Shown here one piece after another: positions 15,863 through 25,200 of a DNA stretch of 64,000 nucleotides. The translations under genes were made by a program, and so were the position numbers. Under the pieces are notes generated by a model that was given only the letters and a program-made list of their open reading frames with translations, did no database searches and was not told the DNA's origin. The DNA lies in the NCBI GenBank assembly GCA_044220635.1, contig JBGAQP010000001.1:146353-210352 (forward strand), read 5' to 3'. The DNA comes from JBGAQP01 sp044220635. Lineage in GTDB: Bacteria > Pseudomonadota > Gammaproteobacteria > Burkholderiales > Usitatibacteraceae. Within the stretch, counting starts at the first letter, position 1. Each line of letters starts with the position of its first letter.

Positions 15863-16354
15863 TCAGCCCCCCCGGCGCACGAGGGCGATGCGCCGCAGGA
15901 TCTGGCCCGCGGCGTCGACCTGCATGTCGCGGTAGAGGAGCTGCTCCTCGGCCTCCTTCGCGAGCGGGGCGGACTCGCTGTAGGTGACCACGCGGCGCAC
16001 GTCGATCTGGGAGGGCGCGATGAGCGGCTCCTCGCGCCCCGGCGCCGTGAGCTGGTAGCTCACGAGCAGGCGCAGCTGGTACTCGTACACGCGGCCCGCG
16101 CCGGTCAGGGTGAAGATCGTCTTGTCGCGCGACTCCGCGAGGATGCGCAGGTGCGCCTCGGCGTCCGCGGGCTTCGCCGCGAGCTGCGTGGGACCGGCGG
16201 CGAGGAAGCGGCGGATCTCGGCGGCGACCTGCGAGGCGACGTCGGCCGAAAGGTGCAGGCTCGCGAGCCCCATGGGGGCGTCGCCGCGCAGCTGGAAGCC
16301 GCAGGCGGCGAGCGCCAGGCCCGCGGCGGCGAGCGCGACCCTAGACGACCACAT
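15863..16354 (-). CDS. lptE: LptE, LPS-assembly lipoprotein
   Basis: A 163-residue outer-membrane lipoprotein that plugs LptD and inserts lipopolysaccharide into the outer leaflet. The signal peptide ends in the lipobox LAAC with lipidated Cys18, followed by GFQLRGDAPM, the LptE N-terminal signature. The rest is a mixed alpha/beta domain with LHLSADVASQVAAEI. Its start overlaps the leuS 3' end by 14 bp, and leuS-lptE-holA is a conserved gene order. Confidence 0.93.
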   Translation of the reverse strand: MWSSRVALAAAGLALAACGFQLRGDAPMGLASLHLSADVASQVAAEIRRFLAAGPTQLAAKPADAEAHLRILAESRDKTIFTLTGAGRVYEYQLRLLVSYQLTAPGREEPLIAPSQIDVRRVVTYSESAPLAKEAEEQLLYRDMQVDAAGQILRRIALVRRGG

Positions 16355-18947
16355 TCACGAGGCGCCCGGGAACGACGACCACCTTCTTCGGCGCGCGCCC
16401 CTCGGCGAACTTCGCCACCACGGGGTGCGCCCGGGCCATCGCCTCGATCGCCTCGCGGCTCGCGGAGGCGGGGACGTCCATGTGGCCGCGCAGTTTCCCG
16501 TTGACCTGCAGCACGAGCTGGATCGAATCCTGCACGAGGGCGGCGGCGTCCACCGCGGGCCAGGGCTGGTCGACGAGGCGCGTGCCGGGCCTGAGCTCGC
16601 GCCAGAGCGCCGTCGCGATGTGCGGCACGACGGGAGAGAGCAGGAGCACGGCGCCCTCGAGCACCTCCTGGGCGACGGCGCGCGCCTCGACGCCCTCGAG
16701 GGGTGTGTCGGCGTAGAGGTTCAGGAGCTCGCGCACGGCGGCGATCGCGGTGTTGAACTGCATGCGCCGGCCGTAGTCGTCGGCGACCTTCTCGATGGTC
16801 CGGTGCAGCTTGAAGCGCAGCTGGCGCAGCGCTTCCGGGAGCTCGCCGCCGCGGCTCGCCGCCACGGGACCCGCCTGCAGGTGGTCGTGGACCATCTTCC
16901 AGAACCGGCGCAGGAACTTCGAGGAGCCCTCGATGCTGTCGTCGGACCACAGGATGGTGTCCGTGGGCGGGCTCGCCGACATCACGTAGAGCCGCGCGGT
17001 GTCCGCGCCGTAGCGGTCGATCATGTCCTGGGGGTCCACCCCGTTCTTCTTCGACTTGGACATCGTGCCGATCCCGCCGTAGTCCACGGGGCGGCCGTCG
17101 GCCCTGAGCACGGCCGAGCTGACCGCGCCCTCGGCGTCGAGCTTCACCTCGACCTCGTCGGGGGCGAAGTACTCGATCGCGCCCTTGTCGGTGCGCCGGG
17201 AGAAGATGTGGTTGAGGACCATGCCCTGCGTGAGCAGGTTCGCGAACGGCTCGTCCACGGCGACGAGCCCCATGTCGCGCATCACCTTGGTCCAGAAGCG
17301 CGCGTAGAGCAGGTGCAGGATCGCGTGCTCGATGCCCCCGATGTACTGGTCCATGGGCATCCAGTACCGCGCGCGCTCGTCGACCATCGCGCTCGCGTCG
17401 GGGCAGGTGTAGCGCATGTAGTACCAGGACGAGTCCACGAAGGTGTCCATGGTGTCCGTCTCGCGCCGCGCGGGGCCGCCGCACGACGGGCACTTGCACT
17501 CGAAGAACGCGGGCGACTTCGCGAGCGGGCTTCCGCTGCCGTCGGGCACGAGGTCCTCGGGCAGCACCACGGGGAGCTCGGCGTCGGGGACCGCGACGTC
17601 GCCGCACTTCGGGCACTGCACGATCGGGATGGGCGTCCCCCAGTAGCGCTGGCGCGAGATCCCCCAGTCGCGCAGGCGGTACTGCACGCGGCGGCTGCCG
17701 AGCCCCATCGCCTCGAGGTCGCGGGCGACCGCCTCGATCGCCCCGTCCTGCGCGAGGCCGTCGTACTGGCCCGAGTTCACGCAGCGCCCCGCGGCCTCGT
17801 ACCACGGCTGCCAGGCGTCGGTGGAGTAGGGCTGGCCGTCCACGTCGATCACGGGCCGGATCGCGAGGCCGTACTTCTTCGCGAAGGCGAAGTCGCGCTC
17901 GTCGTGGCCGGGAACGGCCATCACCGCGCCCTCGCCGTAGCCCATCAGGACGTAGTTGCCCACCCACACCTCGACGGGCTCGCCCGTGAACGGGTGGAGC
18001 ACGAAGAGCCCCGTGGGCAGGCCCTTCTTCTCCATCGTCGCGAGCTCGGCCTCCTGCACGCCGCCGCGCTTGCACTCCTCGATGAAGGCCGCGAGCCGCG
18101 GGTTGCCCTTCGCCGCCTCGGCGGCGAGCGGGTGCTCCGCCGCCACCGCCGCGAAGGTGATGCCCATGATCGTGTCGGCGCGCGTGGTGAAGACCTTGAG
18201 GCCGGGTTTGCCGTCGGCCATGCGCTTCGCCGTCTCCGCGGCGTACGGGAGCGTGAACTCCACGCCCACCGAGCGGCCGATCCAGTTTCGCTGCATCTGC
18301 TTCACCTGCTCGGGCCAGCCCAGGGCGTCGAGGGCCTCGAGCAGCTCGTCGGCGTATCGCGTGATCCGCATGTACCACATCGGGATCTCGCGCTTCTCGA
18401 CCGGAGCGCCCGTGCGCCAGCCGCGGCCGTCGATCACCTGCTCGTTGGCGAGCACGGTCTGGTCCACCGGGTCCCAGTTCACCACCCCGGTCTTCTTGTA
18501 GACGAGGCCCTTCTCGCGCATGCGCAGGAACAGCCACTGGTTCCAGCGGTAGTAGGCGGGCGAGCAGGTGGCGACTTCGCGCGTCCAGTCGATCGACCAG
18601 CCCATCGCCTGGCACTGCTTCTTCATGTAGGCGATGTTGTCCCAGGTCCACTTCGCCGGCGGAACGCCATTGGCCATCGCGGCGTTCTCCGCCGGCAGTC
18701 CGAAGGCGTCCCAGCCCATGGGCATGAGGACGTTCATGCCCTTCATGCGCAGGTAATGGCAGAGCGCGTCGTTGATCGTGTAGTTGCGCACGTGCCCCAT
18801 GTGGAGCTTGCCCGAGGGGTAGGGCAGCATCGACACGCAGTAGTACTTGGGCTTCGCGGAGGCGTCGGGCGCGACGAAGGCGCGCGAGGCGGCCCACTCG
18901 GCCTGGACCTGCGGCTCGATCGTCTTCGGGTGGTATTGGGGGTCCAT
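16341..18947 (-). CDS. leuS: Leucyl-tRNA synthetase
   Basis: An 868-residue class Ia synthetase charging tRNA-Leu. The HIGH motif is HMGH at residues 49-52 in LPYPSGKLHMGHVRNYT. The CP1 editing domain contains the T-rich TTRADTIMG and the GHDERDF motifs. The zinc-ribbon-like region carries CPKCGD and CKCPSCGGPARRETDTMDTF. The KMSKS loop reads TMSKSKKNG at about residue 628, with Thr for the first Lys. The anticodon-binding and C-terminal domains are complete. It heads the minus-strand operon to maf. Confidence 0.97.
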   Translation of the reverse strand: MDPQYHPKTIEPQVQAEWAASRAFVAPDASAKPKYYCVSMLPYPSGKLHMGHVRNYTINDALCHYLRMKGMNVLMPMGWDAFGLPAENAAMANGVPPAKWTWDNIAYMKKQCQAMGWSIDWTREVATCSPAYYRWNQWLFLRMREKGLVYKKTGVVNWDPVDQTVLANEQVIDGRGWRTGAPVEKREIPMWYMRITRYADELLEALDALGWPEQVKQMQRNWIGRSVGVEFTLPYAAETAKRMADGKPGLKVFTTRADTIMGITFAAVAAEHPLAAEAAKGNPRLAAFIEECKRGGVQEAELATMEKKGLPTGLFVLHPFTGEPVEVWVGNYVLMGYGEGAVMAVPGHDERDFAFAKKYGLAIRPVIDVDGQPYSTDAWQPWYEAAGRCVNSGQYDGLAQDGAIEAVARDLEAMGLGSRRVQYRLRDWGISRQRYWGTPIPIVQCPKCGDVAVPDAELPVVLPEDLVPDGSGSPLAKSPAFFECKCPSCGGPARRETDTMDTFVDSSWYYMRYTCPDASAMVDERARYWMPMDQYIGGIEHAILHLLYARFWTKVMRDMGLVAVDEPFANLLTQGMVLNHIFSRRTDKGAIEYFAPDEVEVKLDAEGAVSSAVLRADGRPVDYGGIGTMSKSKKNGVDPQDMIDRYGADTARLYVMSASPPTDTILWSDDSIEGSSKFLRRFWKMVHDHLQAGPVAASRGGELPEALRQLRFKLHRTIEKVADDYGRRMQFNTAIAAVRELLNLYADTPLEGVEARAVAQEVLEGAVLLLSPVVPHIATALWRELRPGTRLVDQPWPAVDAAALVQDSIQLVLQVNGKLRGHMDVPASASREAIEAMARAHPVVAKFAEGRAPKKVVVVPGRLVNVVV

Positions 18948-18982
18948 GGCGCCGGCGCCGGAGCGCGGTGGTCGAGCGTGAA

Positions 18983-18988
18983 ATTATA
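18983..18988 (-). promoter_or_regulatory. Candidate -10 of the leuS operon
   Basis: TATAAT read on the minus strand, about 35 nt before the leuS ATG at 18947, gives a leader of roughly 29 nt. There is no clear -35 at 16-18 nt. An AT island in very GC-rich DNA supports a promoter here. Confidence 0.5.
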
Positions 18989-19026
18989 TCAGGGGGGTCC
19001 TCTTCGCCTGCGGCGCGGCGCCCGCG

Positions 19027-19055
19027 TTGCCGGGGGCCCGCGCCTGTGCTATCTA
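19027..19055 (+). promoter_or_regulatory. Sigma-70-like promoter of the IPTL-CTERM gene
   Basis: TTGCCG (19027-19032), a 17-bp spacer and TATCTA (19050-19055). Transcription would start near 19062, giving a leader of about 28 nt with GGGGAGGAG before the ATG at 19090. Confidence 0.55.
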
Positions 19056-19089
19056 GCGGTTGCGGGATTCCGAGGGGAGGAGCCACGAG

Positions 19090-20652
19090 ATGGAAACGAC
19101 GCTCCGGTTGCGCAAGTTGGCGGGAACCCTGCTCATCTCGGCCGCAATCGTCTGGGGGGCGGTGCCGACCGGCGCCTTCGCCGTGGACTGGGACGGCGAC
19201 GGCGGCAACAACAACTGGAGCACCGCGGCGAACTGGGTCGGAGGCGCCGCGCCCGCGAGCGCCAACACCACGGTCATCACTTTCGGCGCGGCGGGCACCA
19301 CCTTCACGCCGGTCGCCGACGCCGCCTGGACGCTCAACCAGCTCTCGCTCACCGGGGGCACGGCCTATGCCCTCAGCGGATCCACCCTCACCTTCGACGG
19401 CGCGTCGGCCCAGTGCACGGTGTCGGGCGCGGCGCACACGATCGCGAACGCCCTGGTCGTCGCCGCGCCGCTGACCGTGAACAACGCGGTCGACGTCACC
19501 CTGTCCGGGGCGATTGGCGGCGCCGGGGGCGACCTCACGAAGACGGGCACGGGGCGGCTCGTCCTCTCGGGCGCCTCGACCCTGGCGGGCACCACCTTCG
19601 CGAACGCGGGCGTCCTGCAGCTGGGCGACGGCGGCCCCGAGCCGTCGACCTTCGGTCCGGTCGTCGTGAACGCGGCGCTGGAGACGAACGTGACCGGCGG
19701 GCTGACGCTTCAGGGCACGACGGGCACGGGCTCGCTCACGGTGCTCGGCGGCGGTCTGATCTCGATCGGGCCGGACTTCGCGCACACGGGGACGACGACG
19801 GTGAATGCCGGGGGCCTGCTCGGGGGGCACTTCCCGAACAGCGGGCGGCTGACGATCGCCGCGACCGGGCGGGTGGACACTTTCGACAGCGTGTTCGGTT
19901 CGCTCGCCGGGGCCGGAGAGCTCAACACGAACGGACTGATGGTGACGGTCGGGGGCGACAACACGAGCACGACCTTCTCGGGGACGATCGGCGGCGGCGG
20001 GGGAGGCATCACGAAGGCGGGCACGGGCACGCTCACGCTCACGGGAGCCAGCACGTACACGGGCGGCACGAGCGTGAACGGCGGCAGGCTCTTCGTGAAC
20101 GGCACGATTCCCGGCACCGTGACCGTGAACGCGGGCGGACTCCTCGGCGGCACGGGAACGGTGAGCGGGCCGGTCGTCGTGAACGCGGGCGGCACGATCG
20201 CCCCGGGCCTGAGCCCCGGCCAGTTGAACACGGGCAGCATCAACATCGCGGGCGTCTTCCTCGAGGAGATCGAGGGCACGGCGCTCGGCACGCAGTACGA
20301 CAACCTGAACGTCACCGGAACGGTGAACTTCGCCGCCACCGCGACCCTCACGCTCGCGGGCGCCTATGCGCCCGTCGCCGGCGACACCTTCATCATCGTC
20401 TCGAACGACGGGGCCGATGCGGTGACCGGCACCTTCACCGGGCTCGCGGAGGGCGCGACGATCGTCTTCAACGGCGCGCAGCTGCGGATCAGCTACGTGG
20501 GCGGCGACGGCAACGACGTGGTGCTGACGGCGCTCTCGACCGGCGTCGGGCCCACCGTGGCCATCCCGACGCTGCCGGGCTGGGGCCTGCTCGTCCTCTC
20601 GGCCCTGATGGCCGCCGCGGGGCTTGCCGCGGCGCGCCGGGCGCGGACATGA
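19090..20652 (+). CDS. Beta-strand-repeat surface protein with IPTL-CTERM sorting signal
   Basis: A 520-residue secreted protein. The N-terminal signal peptide (METTLRLRKLAGTLLISAAI to PTGAFA) is followed by DWDGDGGNNNWSTAANW. Passenger-associated beta-strand repeats (GGITKAGTGTLTLTGASTYTG type) then form a predicted beta-helix. The C-terminus is an IPTLPGWG motif at residues 492-499, a hydrophobic helix (LLVLSALMAAAGLAAA) and RRART. That tripartite tail matches IPTL-CTERM, processed by exosortase H-type enzymes; no exosortase is in the window. There is no autotransporter barrel. I chose the ATG at 19090 for its ribosome site (GGAGGAG). It probably ends up in the exopolymer or surface layer. 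Confidence 0.88.
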   Translation: METTLRLRKLAGTLLISAAIVWGAVPTGAFAVDWDGDGGNNNWSTAANWVGGAAPASANTTVITFGAAGTTFTPVADAAWTLNQLSLTGGTAYALSGSTLTFDGASAQCTVSGAAHTIANALVVAAPLTVNNAVDVTLSGAIGGAGGDLTKTGTGRLVLSGASTLAGTTFANAGVLQLGDGGPEPSTFGPVVVNAALETNVTGGLTLQGTTGTGSLTVLGGGLISIGPDFAHTGTTTVNAGGLLGGHFPNSGRLTIAATGRVDTFDSVFGSLAGAGELNTNGLMVTVGGDNTSTTFSGTIGGGGGGITKAGTGTLTLTGASTYTGGTSVNGGRLFVNGTIPGTVTVNAGGLLGGTGTVSGPVVVNAGGTIAPGLSPGQLNTGSINIAGVFLEEIEGTALGTQYDNLNVTGTVNFAATATLTLAGAYAPVAGDTFIIVSNDGADAVTGTFTGLAEGATIVFNGAQLRISYVGGDGNDVVLTALSTGVGPTVAIPTLPGWGLLVLSALMAAAGLAAARRART

Positions 20653-20726
20653 GGCGCCGGGCGCGGCCCGCATCCGGGGCGCCGGCCGCCGCGTAGATGC
20701 CCGGACAGGAATCCACGGAGAACAAG

Positions 20727-21596
20727 ATGAGCCTTCCCCGGATCGCGCTGGCGATCGGCGCACTCCTCCTCGCGGCCGCGGCGCACGCGGCCCCCAATGT
20801 CGTGGTCGAGGCGGTGCAGTATCCCGCGTGGCTCGAGCGCGCCGGCCGCGCCGTCCCGCTCACCCCGGGCACCGAGCTCACCGGGCGCGACCGCGTGCTC
20901 ACCGGCGCGAACGCCCGGGTGCAGCTGCGGCTCGCGGAGGGCAGCACCGTGAAGCTCGGCGAGAACGCGCGCTTCGCGATCGAGAAGGCGGAATCGCGCG
21001 GGGTCTTCACTGCGGCGATGAGCGTCCTCGCGGGCGCCTTCCGCTTCACCACCGACCCGCGCGAGAAGAGCGGCCGGCGCGACGTCGCGATCAGGGTGCG
21101 CAACGTGAGCGCGGGCGTGCGCGGCACCGACCTCTGGGGCAAGTCCACCGAGGAGCGCGACCTCGTGTGCCTGATCGAGGGGCGCATCACGGTGGGCGCC
21201 GAGGGGCACCCCACGCTCACGCTCGACCAGCCGCTCGATTTCTACCAGAAGCCGCGCGGCAAGGACCCGGAGCTCGCCAAGGTGGACCCGAAGCAGCTCG
21301 CGGAGTGGGCGAAGGAGACCGAGCCCGCGGCCGACGGGCCCGTCGGCCGCGTGGGCGGTCGCTGGCGCGTGGTGGCCGCGACCTTCCCGGGGCGCGATGC
21401 CGCGCTCGCGCTCAACCGGACCCTGCGCGAGAACGGCTACCCGTCGGAAGTGCTCGGCAAGGACGCCGGTCCCTACATCGTGCACGTCTCGGGGCTCGCG
21501 GGCGAGGTCGAGGCGCGCGCCCTCATGGCGAACCTGCGCGGCGTGAAGGGCGTGAGCGTGCCCTCGGTCCACCCGATTCCCGGCGCCGCGCCCTGA
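20727..21596 (+). CDS. FecR-domain protein with C-terminal SPOR domain
   Basis: A 289-residue exported protein. The signal peptide MSLPRIALAIGALLLAAAAHA precedes a FecR-like beta domain (about residues 40-165: LTGRDRVLTGANARVQLRLAEGS, VSAGVRGTDLWG). A SPOR-like domain follows (about 210-285: RWRVVAATFPGRDAALALNRTL), which in other proteins binds denuded septal peptidoglycan. GGAG 6 nt before the ATG at 20727 decides the start over an in-frame ATG at 20697. This is a periplasmic FecR protein, not the sigma-factor regulator FecR. It may be co-transcribed with the IPTL-CTERM gene 74 bp upstream. Confidence 0.82.
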   Translation: MSLPRIALAIGALLLAAAAHAAPNVVVEAVQYPAWLERAGRAVPLTPGTELTGRDRVLTGANARVQLRLAEGSTVKLGENARFAIEKAESRGVFTAAMSVLAGAFRFTTDPREKSGRRDVAIRVRNVSAGVRGTDLWGKSTEERDLVCLIEGRITVGAEGHPTLTLDQPLDFYQKPRGKDPELAKVDPKQLAEWAKETEPAADGPVGRVGGRWRVVAATFPGRDAALALNRTLRENGYPSEVLGKDAGPYIVHVSGLAGEVEARALMANLRGVKGVSVPSVHPIPGAAP

Positions 21597-21613
21597 AGGC
21601 GCGCTCGCGCCCT

Positions 21614-21643
21614 TTGACCCCGCGCGCCGAAGCGCACTAGCAT
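21614..21643 (+). promoter_or_regulatory. Promoter giving a leaderless transcript
   Basis: TTGACC (21614-21619), an 18-bp spacer and TAGCAT (21638-21643). The GTG start codon at 21651 begins 7 nt after the -10, so transcription would start at or next to the start codon. Confidence 0.5.
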
Positions 21644-21650
21644 CGCCGGC

Positions 21651-22151
21651 GTGAGGCGCATCCTCGTCATCGGCTGCAGCGGCTCGGGCAAGACGACGCT
21701 CGCGCGCTGGCTCGCGCGGACGCTCAACGTGCCCCTCGTGCGCCTCGACCGGGAGGCGGGCACCCCACCGCCCGCCGAGGACAAGTGGCGGCGCACCGTG
21801 CGCACCCTCGCCGACCGCGAGGCCTGGGTGATGGACGGCACCTTCCACGCCACGCTCGCCGAGCGGCTGCCCTCGGCCGACGCCGTGGTCTGGCTCGACT
21901 TCCCGCGCTGGCGCTGCCTCGCGCGGGTGGCGTGGCGCTCCCTCCTCAGCCGGGGGCTCGTGCGCTCGGACATGGGCGGCGAGCCCGAGGGCGGGCTCGA
22001 CCGCGAGTACCTGCGCTACATCTGGGATTTCAACGCCGTCACGCGCCCGCGGATCGGCGCCGTCCTCGAGCAGTCGCGCCATCCCGTGGTCGTGGTCCTG
22101 CGCTCGCCCGCCGAGGTCTCGCGCTTCAAGCTCGAATTCTCCGCGAAATAA
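21651..22151 (+). CDS. P-loop adenylate-kinase-like (topology-modulation family) protein
   Basis: A 166-residue P-loop NTPase. Walker A GCSGSGKTT lies at residues 8-16, then LDREAG in the nucleotide-monophosphate region, WVMDGTF, and a lid-like segment FPRWRCLARVAWRSLLSRG. The same layout is found in FlaR/topology-modulation proteins and other small kinases of unknown substrate. The start is a GTG with no ribosome site, consistent with the leaderless promoter immediately upstream. It is not obviously linked to its neighbours. Confidence 0.75.
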   Translation: MRRILVIGCSGSGKTTLARWLARTLNVPLVRLDREAGTPPPAEDKWRRTVRTLADREAWVMDGTFHATLAERLPSADAVVWLDFPRWRCLARVAWRSLLSRGLVRSDMGGEPEGGLDREYLRYIWDFNAVTRPRIGAVLEQSRHPVVVVLRSPAEVSRFKLEFSAK

Positions 22152-22272
22152 ATCGGGCGCGAGCGCCCTTCGCGCTTCCGGCGCGGGGGCGTTTTCGGCG
22201 AGAATCGGGGTTTCCCGGCTCCAACGAAGTGCCCTGGCCCCTCCGGGCGGCCCGGGCGTCCGACGCGGCTCC

Positions 22273-25200
22273 ATGAAGGACTTCCTCTCCGGCCTCAATC
22301 CCGAGCAGCTGCGCGCGGTGACGCTTCCGCGCGAGTCCGCCCTGATCCTCGCGGGCGCGGGCAGCGGCAAGACGCGGGTGCTCACCTCGCGCATCGCGCA
22401 CCTGATCCGCTCGGGCGAGGCGAGCCCGCTCGCGATCCTCGCCGTCACCTTCACCAACAAGGCGGCGCGCGAGATGCTCACGAGGCTCTCGGCGATGATG
22501 CCGATCAACACCCGCGGCATGTGGGTGGGCACCTTCCACGGCCTGTGCAACCGGATGCTGCGGCTCCACCACCGCGACGCGGGCCTGCCGCAGCTCTTCC
22601 AGATCCTCGACTCCGCGGACCAGCTCTCGGCGGTCAAGCGCCTCGCCAAGGCCCAGGGGCTCGACGAGGAGAAGTTCGCGCCGCGCCAGCTCCAGAACTT
22701 CATCAACAACTGCAAGGAGGCGGGGCTGCGCGCGAACGCCGTCGAGGCCGGCGACGACTTCACGCGGCGCATGGTCGCCTTCTACGCGGACTACGACGCG
22801 CAGTGCAACCGCGAGGGCGTGGTCGACTTCGCGGAGCTGCTGCTGCGCTCCTTCGAGCTGCTCGCGCGCCACCCCGAGCTCCTGCACCACTACCAGGAGC
22901 GCTTCCGCTACATCCTCGTCGACGAGTTCCAGGACACGAACAAGCTGCAGTACAAGTGGGTGAAGCTCCTCGCGGGCTCCAACGGCTGCGTGTTCGCGGT
23001 GGGCGACGACGACCAGTGCCTGGCGGCGGGAACGCCCGTGACGCTCGCGGACGGGACCATCCGCCCCATCGAGGACGTCCGGCCCGGCGATCGGGTCCTG
23101 TCGTGCCACGGGACGGGGGACTTCCGCGCCGCGACCGTCACGCGGACCCACTCGCGGCCCGCGAAGGGCGACTTGCTGGAAATCCGCACCCGGAGCGGCC
23201 GGGTCCTGACGAGCACGCCGGAGCACACGCACTTCGCGGGATACCTCCTGGGCGATACGCCCCAGATGCACTTCACCTACCTCATGCACAAGGAAGGCGT
23301 GGGGTACCGGCTGGGAACGTCGCAGGTCTACACGAAAGGCCAGGCGAAGCCCATGGTGGGATTCCGCCAGCGCTCCGTCCAGGAGCACGCGGATGCCGTC
23401 TGGGTGGTCGGTACGCATGCGAGCGAGAACGCGGCCCGGTTCGACGAGATCACGCTGTCCCTGCGCTACGGGTTGCCGACGCTTCCCTTCGTCCCCCGGA
23501 AGGGAAAGGCCACGAACGGGCTCGTTCACGATCCGGCGTGGATCGACCGGCTCTATCGGGAGGTCGAGACTTCGGCGGGCGCCGGGCGCCTGCTCGCCGA
23601 CCGCGGGCTCTCGCTCGACGAGCCGCATCACGTGCCGCGCTCCCGCGATTCATCCCGGCGCAACATCGTCGTGACGCTTTGCGGCGACCGGCGTGGCGCG
23701 TCCCCGATGCACCGGATGCTGGTCATGGGAAACGATGCCGAGGGGCGGGGGGCGCTCGCGGAATCGGGGTTCCCCGTGCGCAGCGCGAAGCGCGGTTCGC
23801 GCAGCTGGAAGGTGGAGACGACCCGGGCCGATTTCGGCGAGGTGATGGACCTCGCGAGCCGGGCAAGCCGCGCGCTCGACGGCCGGATCGTCCTCAAGGC
23901 CAACCTCCACGGACGCTCGCTTCCGTTCATCCGGGCGGCATCGGTCCGGCCGGGCATGGTCATGGCGGACGGGGCAGGCGGCACCGACGTGGTCGCGGAA
24001 GTCCGGCGGGTCCCGGGCGCACGGCGCCTCGTGCACGATCTCGACGTCGAACCGACGCACAACTTCGTCGCCGCGGGAATCGTCACGCACAACTCCATCT
24101 ACCGGTTCCGGGGGGCGGAAGTCGGCAACATGAACGAGTTCGTACGCGACTTCGGCGTTTCCCGGGTCGTGAAGCTCGAGCAGAACTACCGCTCGCAGGG
24201 CGCGATCCTGGATGCCGCCAACGCGGTGATCGCGCAGAACAAGGCGCGCCTGGGCAAGAACCTGTGGACCGCCGAGGGGCGCGGCGAGCCGCTGCGCGTC
24301 TTCGCCGCGGCGAGCGACGAGGAGGAGGCGCGCTTCATCGTCGACGAGGCGAGGCAGCTGCACCGCGAGGGCATCGCGCTCTCGGACATGGCGCTGCTCT
24401 ACCGCTCGAACGCGCAATCGCGCATCCTCGAGCACGCGCTGTTCCGCGCGGGCGTGGCCTACAAGGTGTACGGGGGCCTGCGATTCTTCGAGCGCCAGGA
24501 GGTGAAGCACGCGCTCGCCTACCTCCGGCTCGCGGCCAACGCCGACGACGACACCGCGTTCACGCGCGTCGTGAACTTCCCGCCGCGGGGCATCGGCGCG
24601 CGCACCATCGAGCAGCTCCAGGAGGCGGGCGCGGCCCGCGGCGGCAGCCTCGCCGCGGCGGCGCGCGCCGGCGCGGTCGCGGGCCGCGGGGGCGGCGCCA
24701 TCGCCGTCTTCCTCGCGATCGTGGAGTCGCTCGGCAAGGCCTCGGAAACGCTCACGCTCCCCGAGCTCATCGAGGAGATGCTCGAGTCGAGCCGGCTGAA
24801 GGAGCACTACGCCGCGGAGCGCGACGGCCAGGACCGCCTCGAGAACCTGAACGAGCTGGTGAATGCGGCCACGCTCTTCGCCGAGGAGTACGAGCACGGC
24901 GTGGAGCCCGCGGGCGAGTCCCAGCCGGACGTGGCCGCCACGGGAACGGCCCAGCAGCAGGTGCTCGCCGCGTTCCTCGCGCACGCGAGCCTGGAGGCCG
25001 GCGAGCACGAGGCCGCGGCGGGCCAGGACGCGCTGCAGCTGATGACCGTGCACTCCGCGAAGGGGCTGGAGTTCTCCGCGGTCTTCATCTCCGGGCTCGA
25101 GGAGGGGCTGTTCCCGCACGACAACAGCCTCAACGAGGATGGGGGCATCGAGGAGGAGCGCCGCCTCATGTACGTCGCGATCACGCGGGCGAGGCAGCGC

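Noticed and set aside
16105..20763. Open frames of about 1500 codons on both strands across leuS and the IPTL-CTERM gene
   Set aside because: They cross two well-supported genes on opposite strands in wrong frames.
23017..24093. Reading the helicase insert as an ordinary accessory domain
   Set aside because: It splits motif III and has every intein splicing block with the terminal His-Asn followed by Ser.
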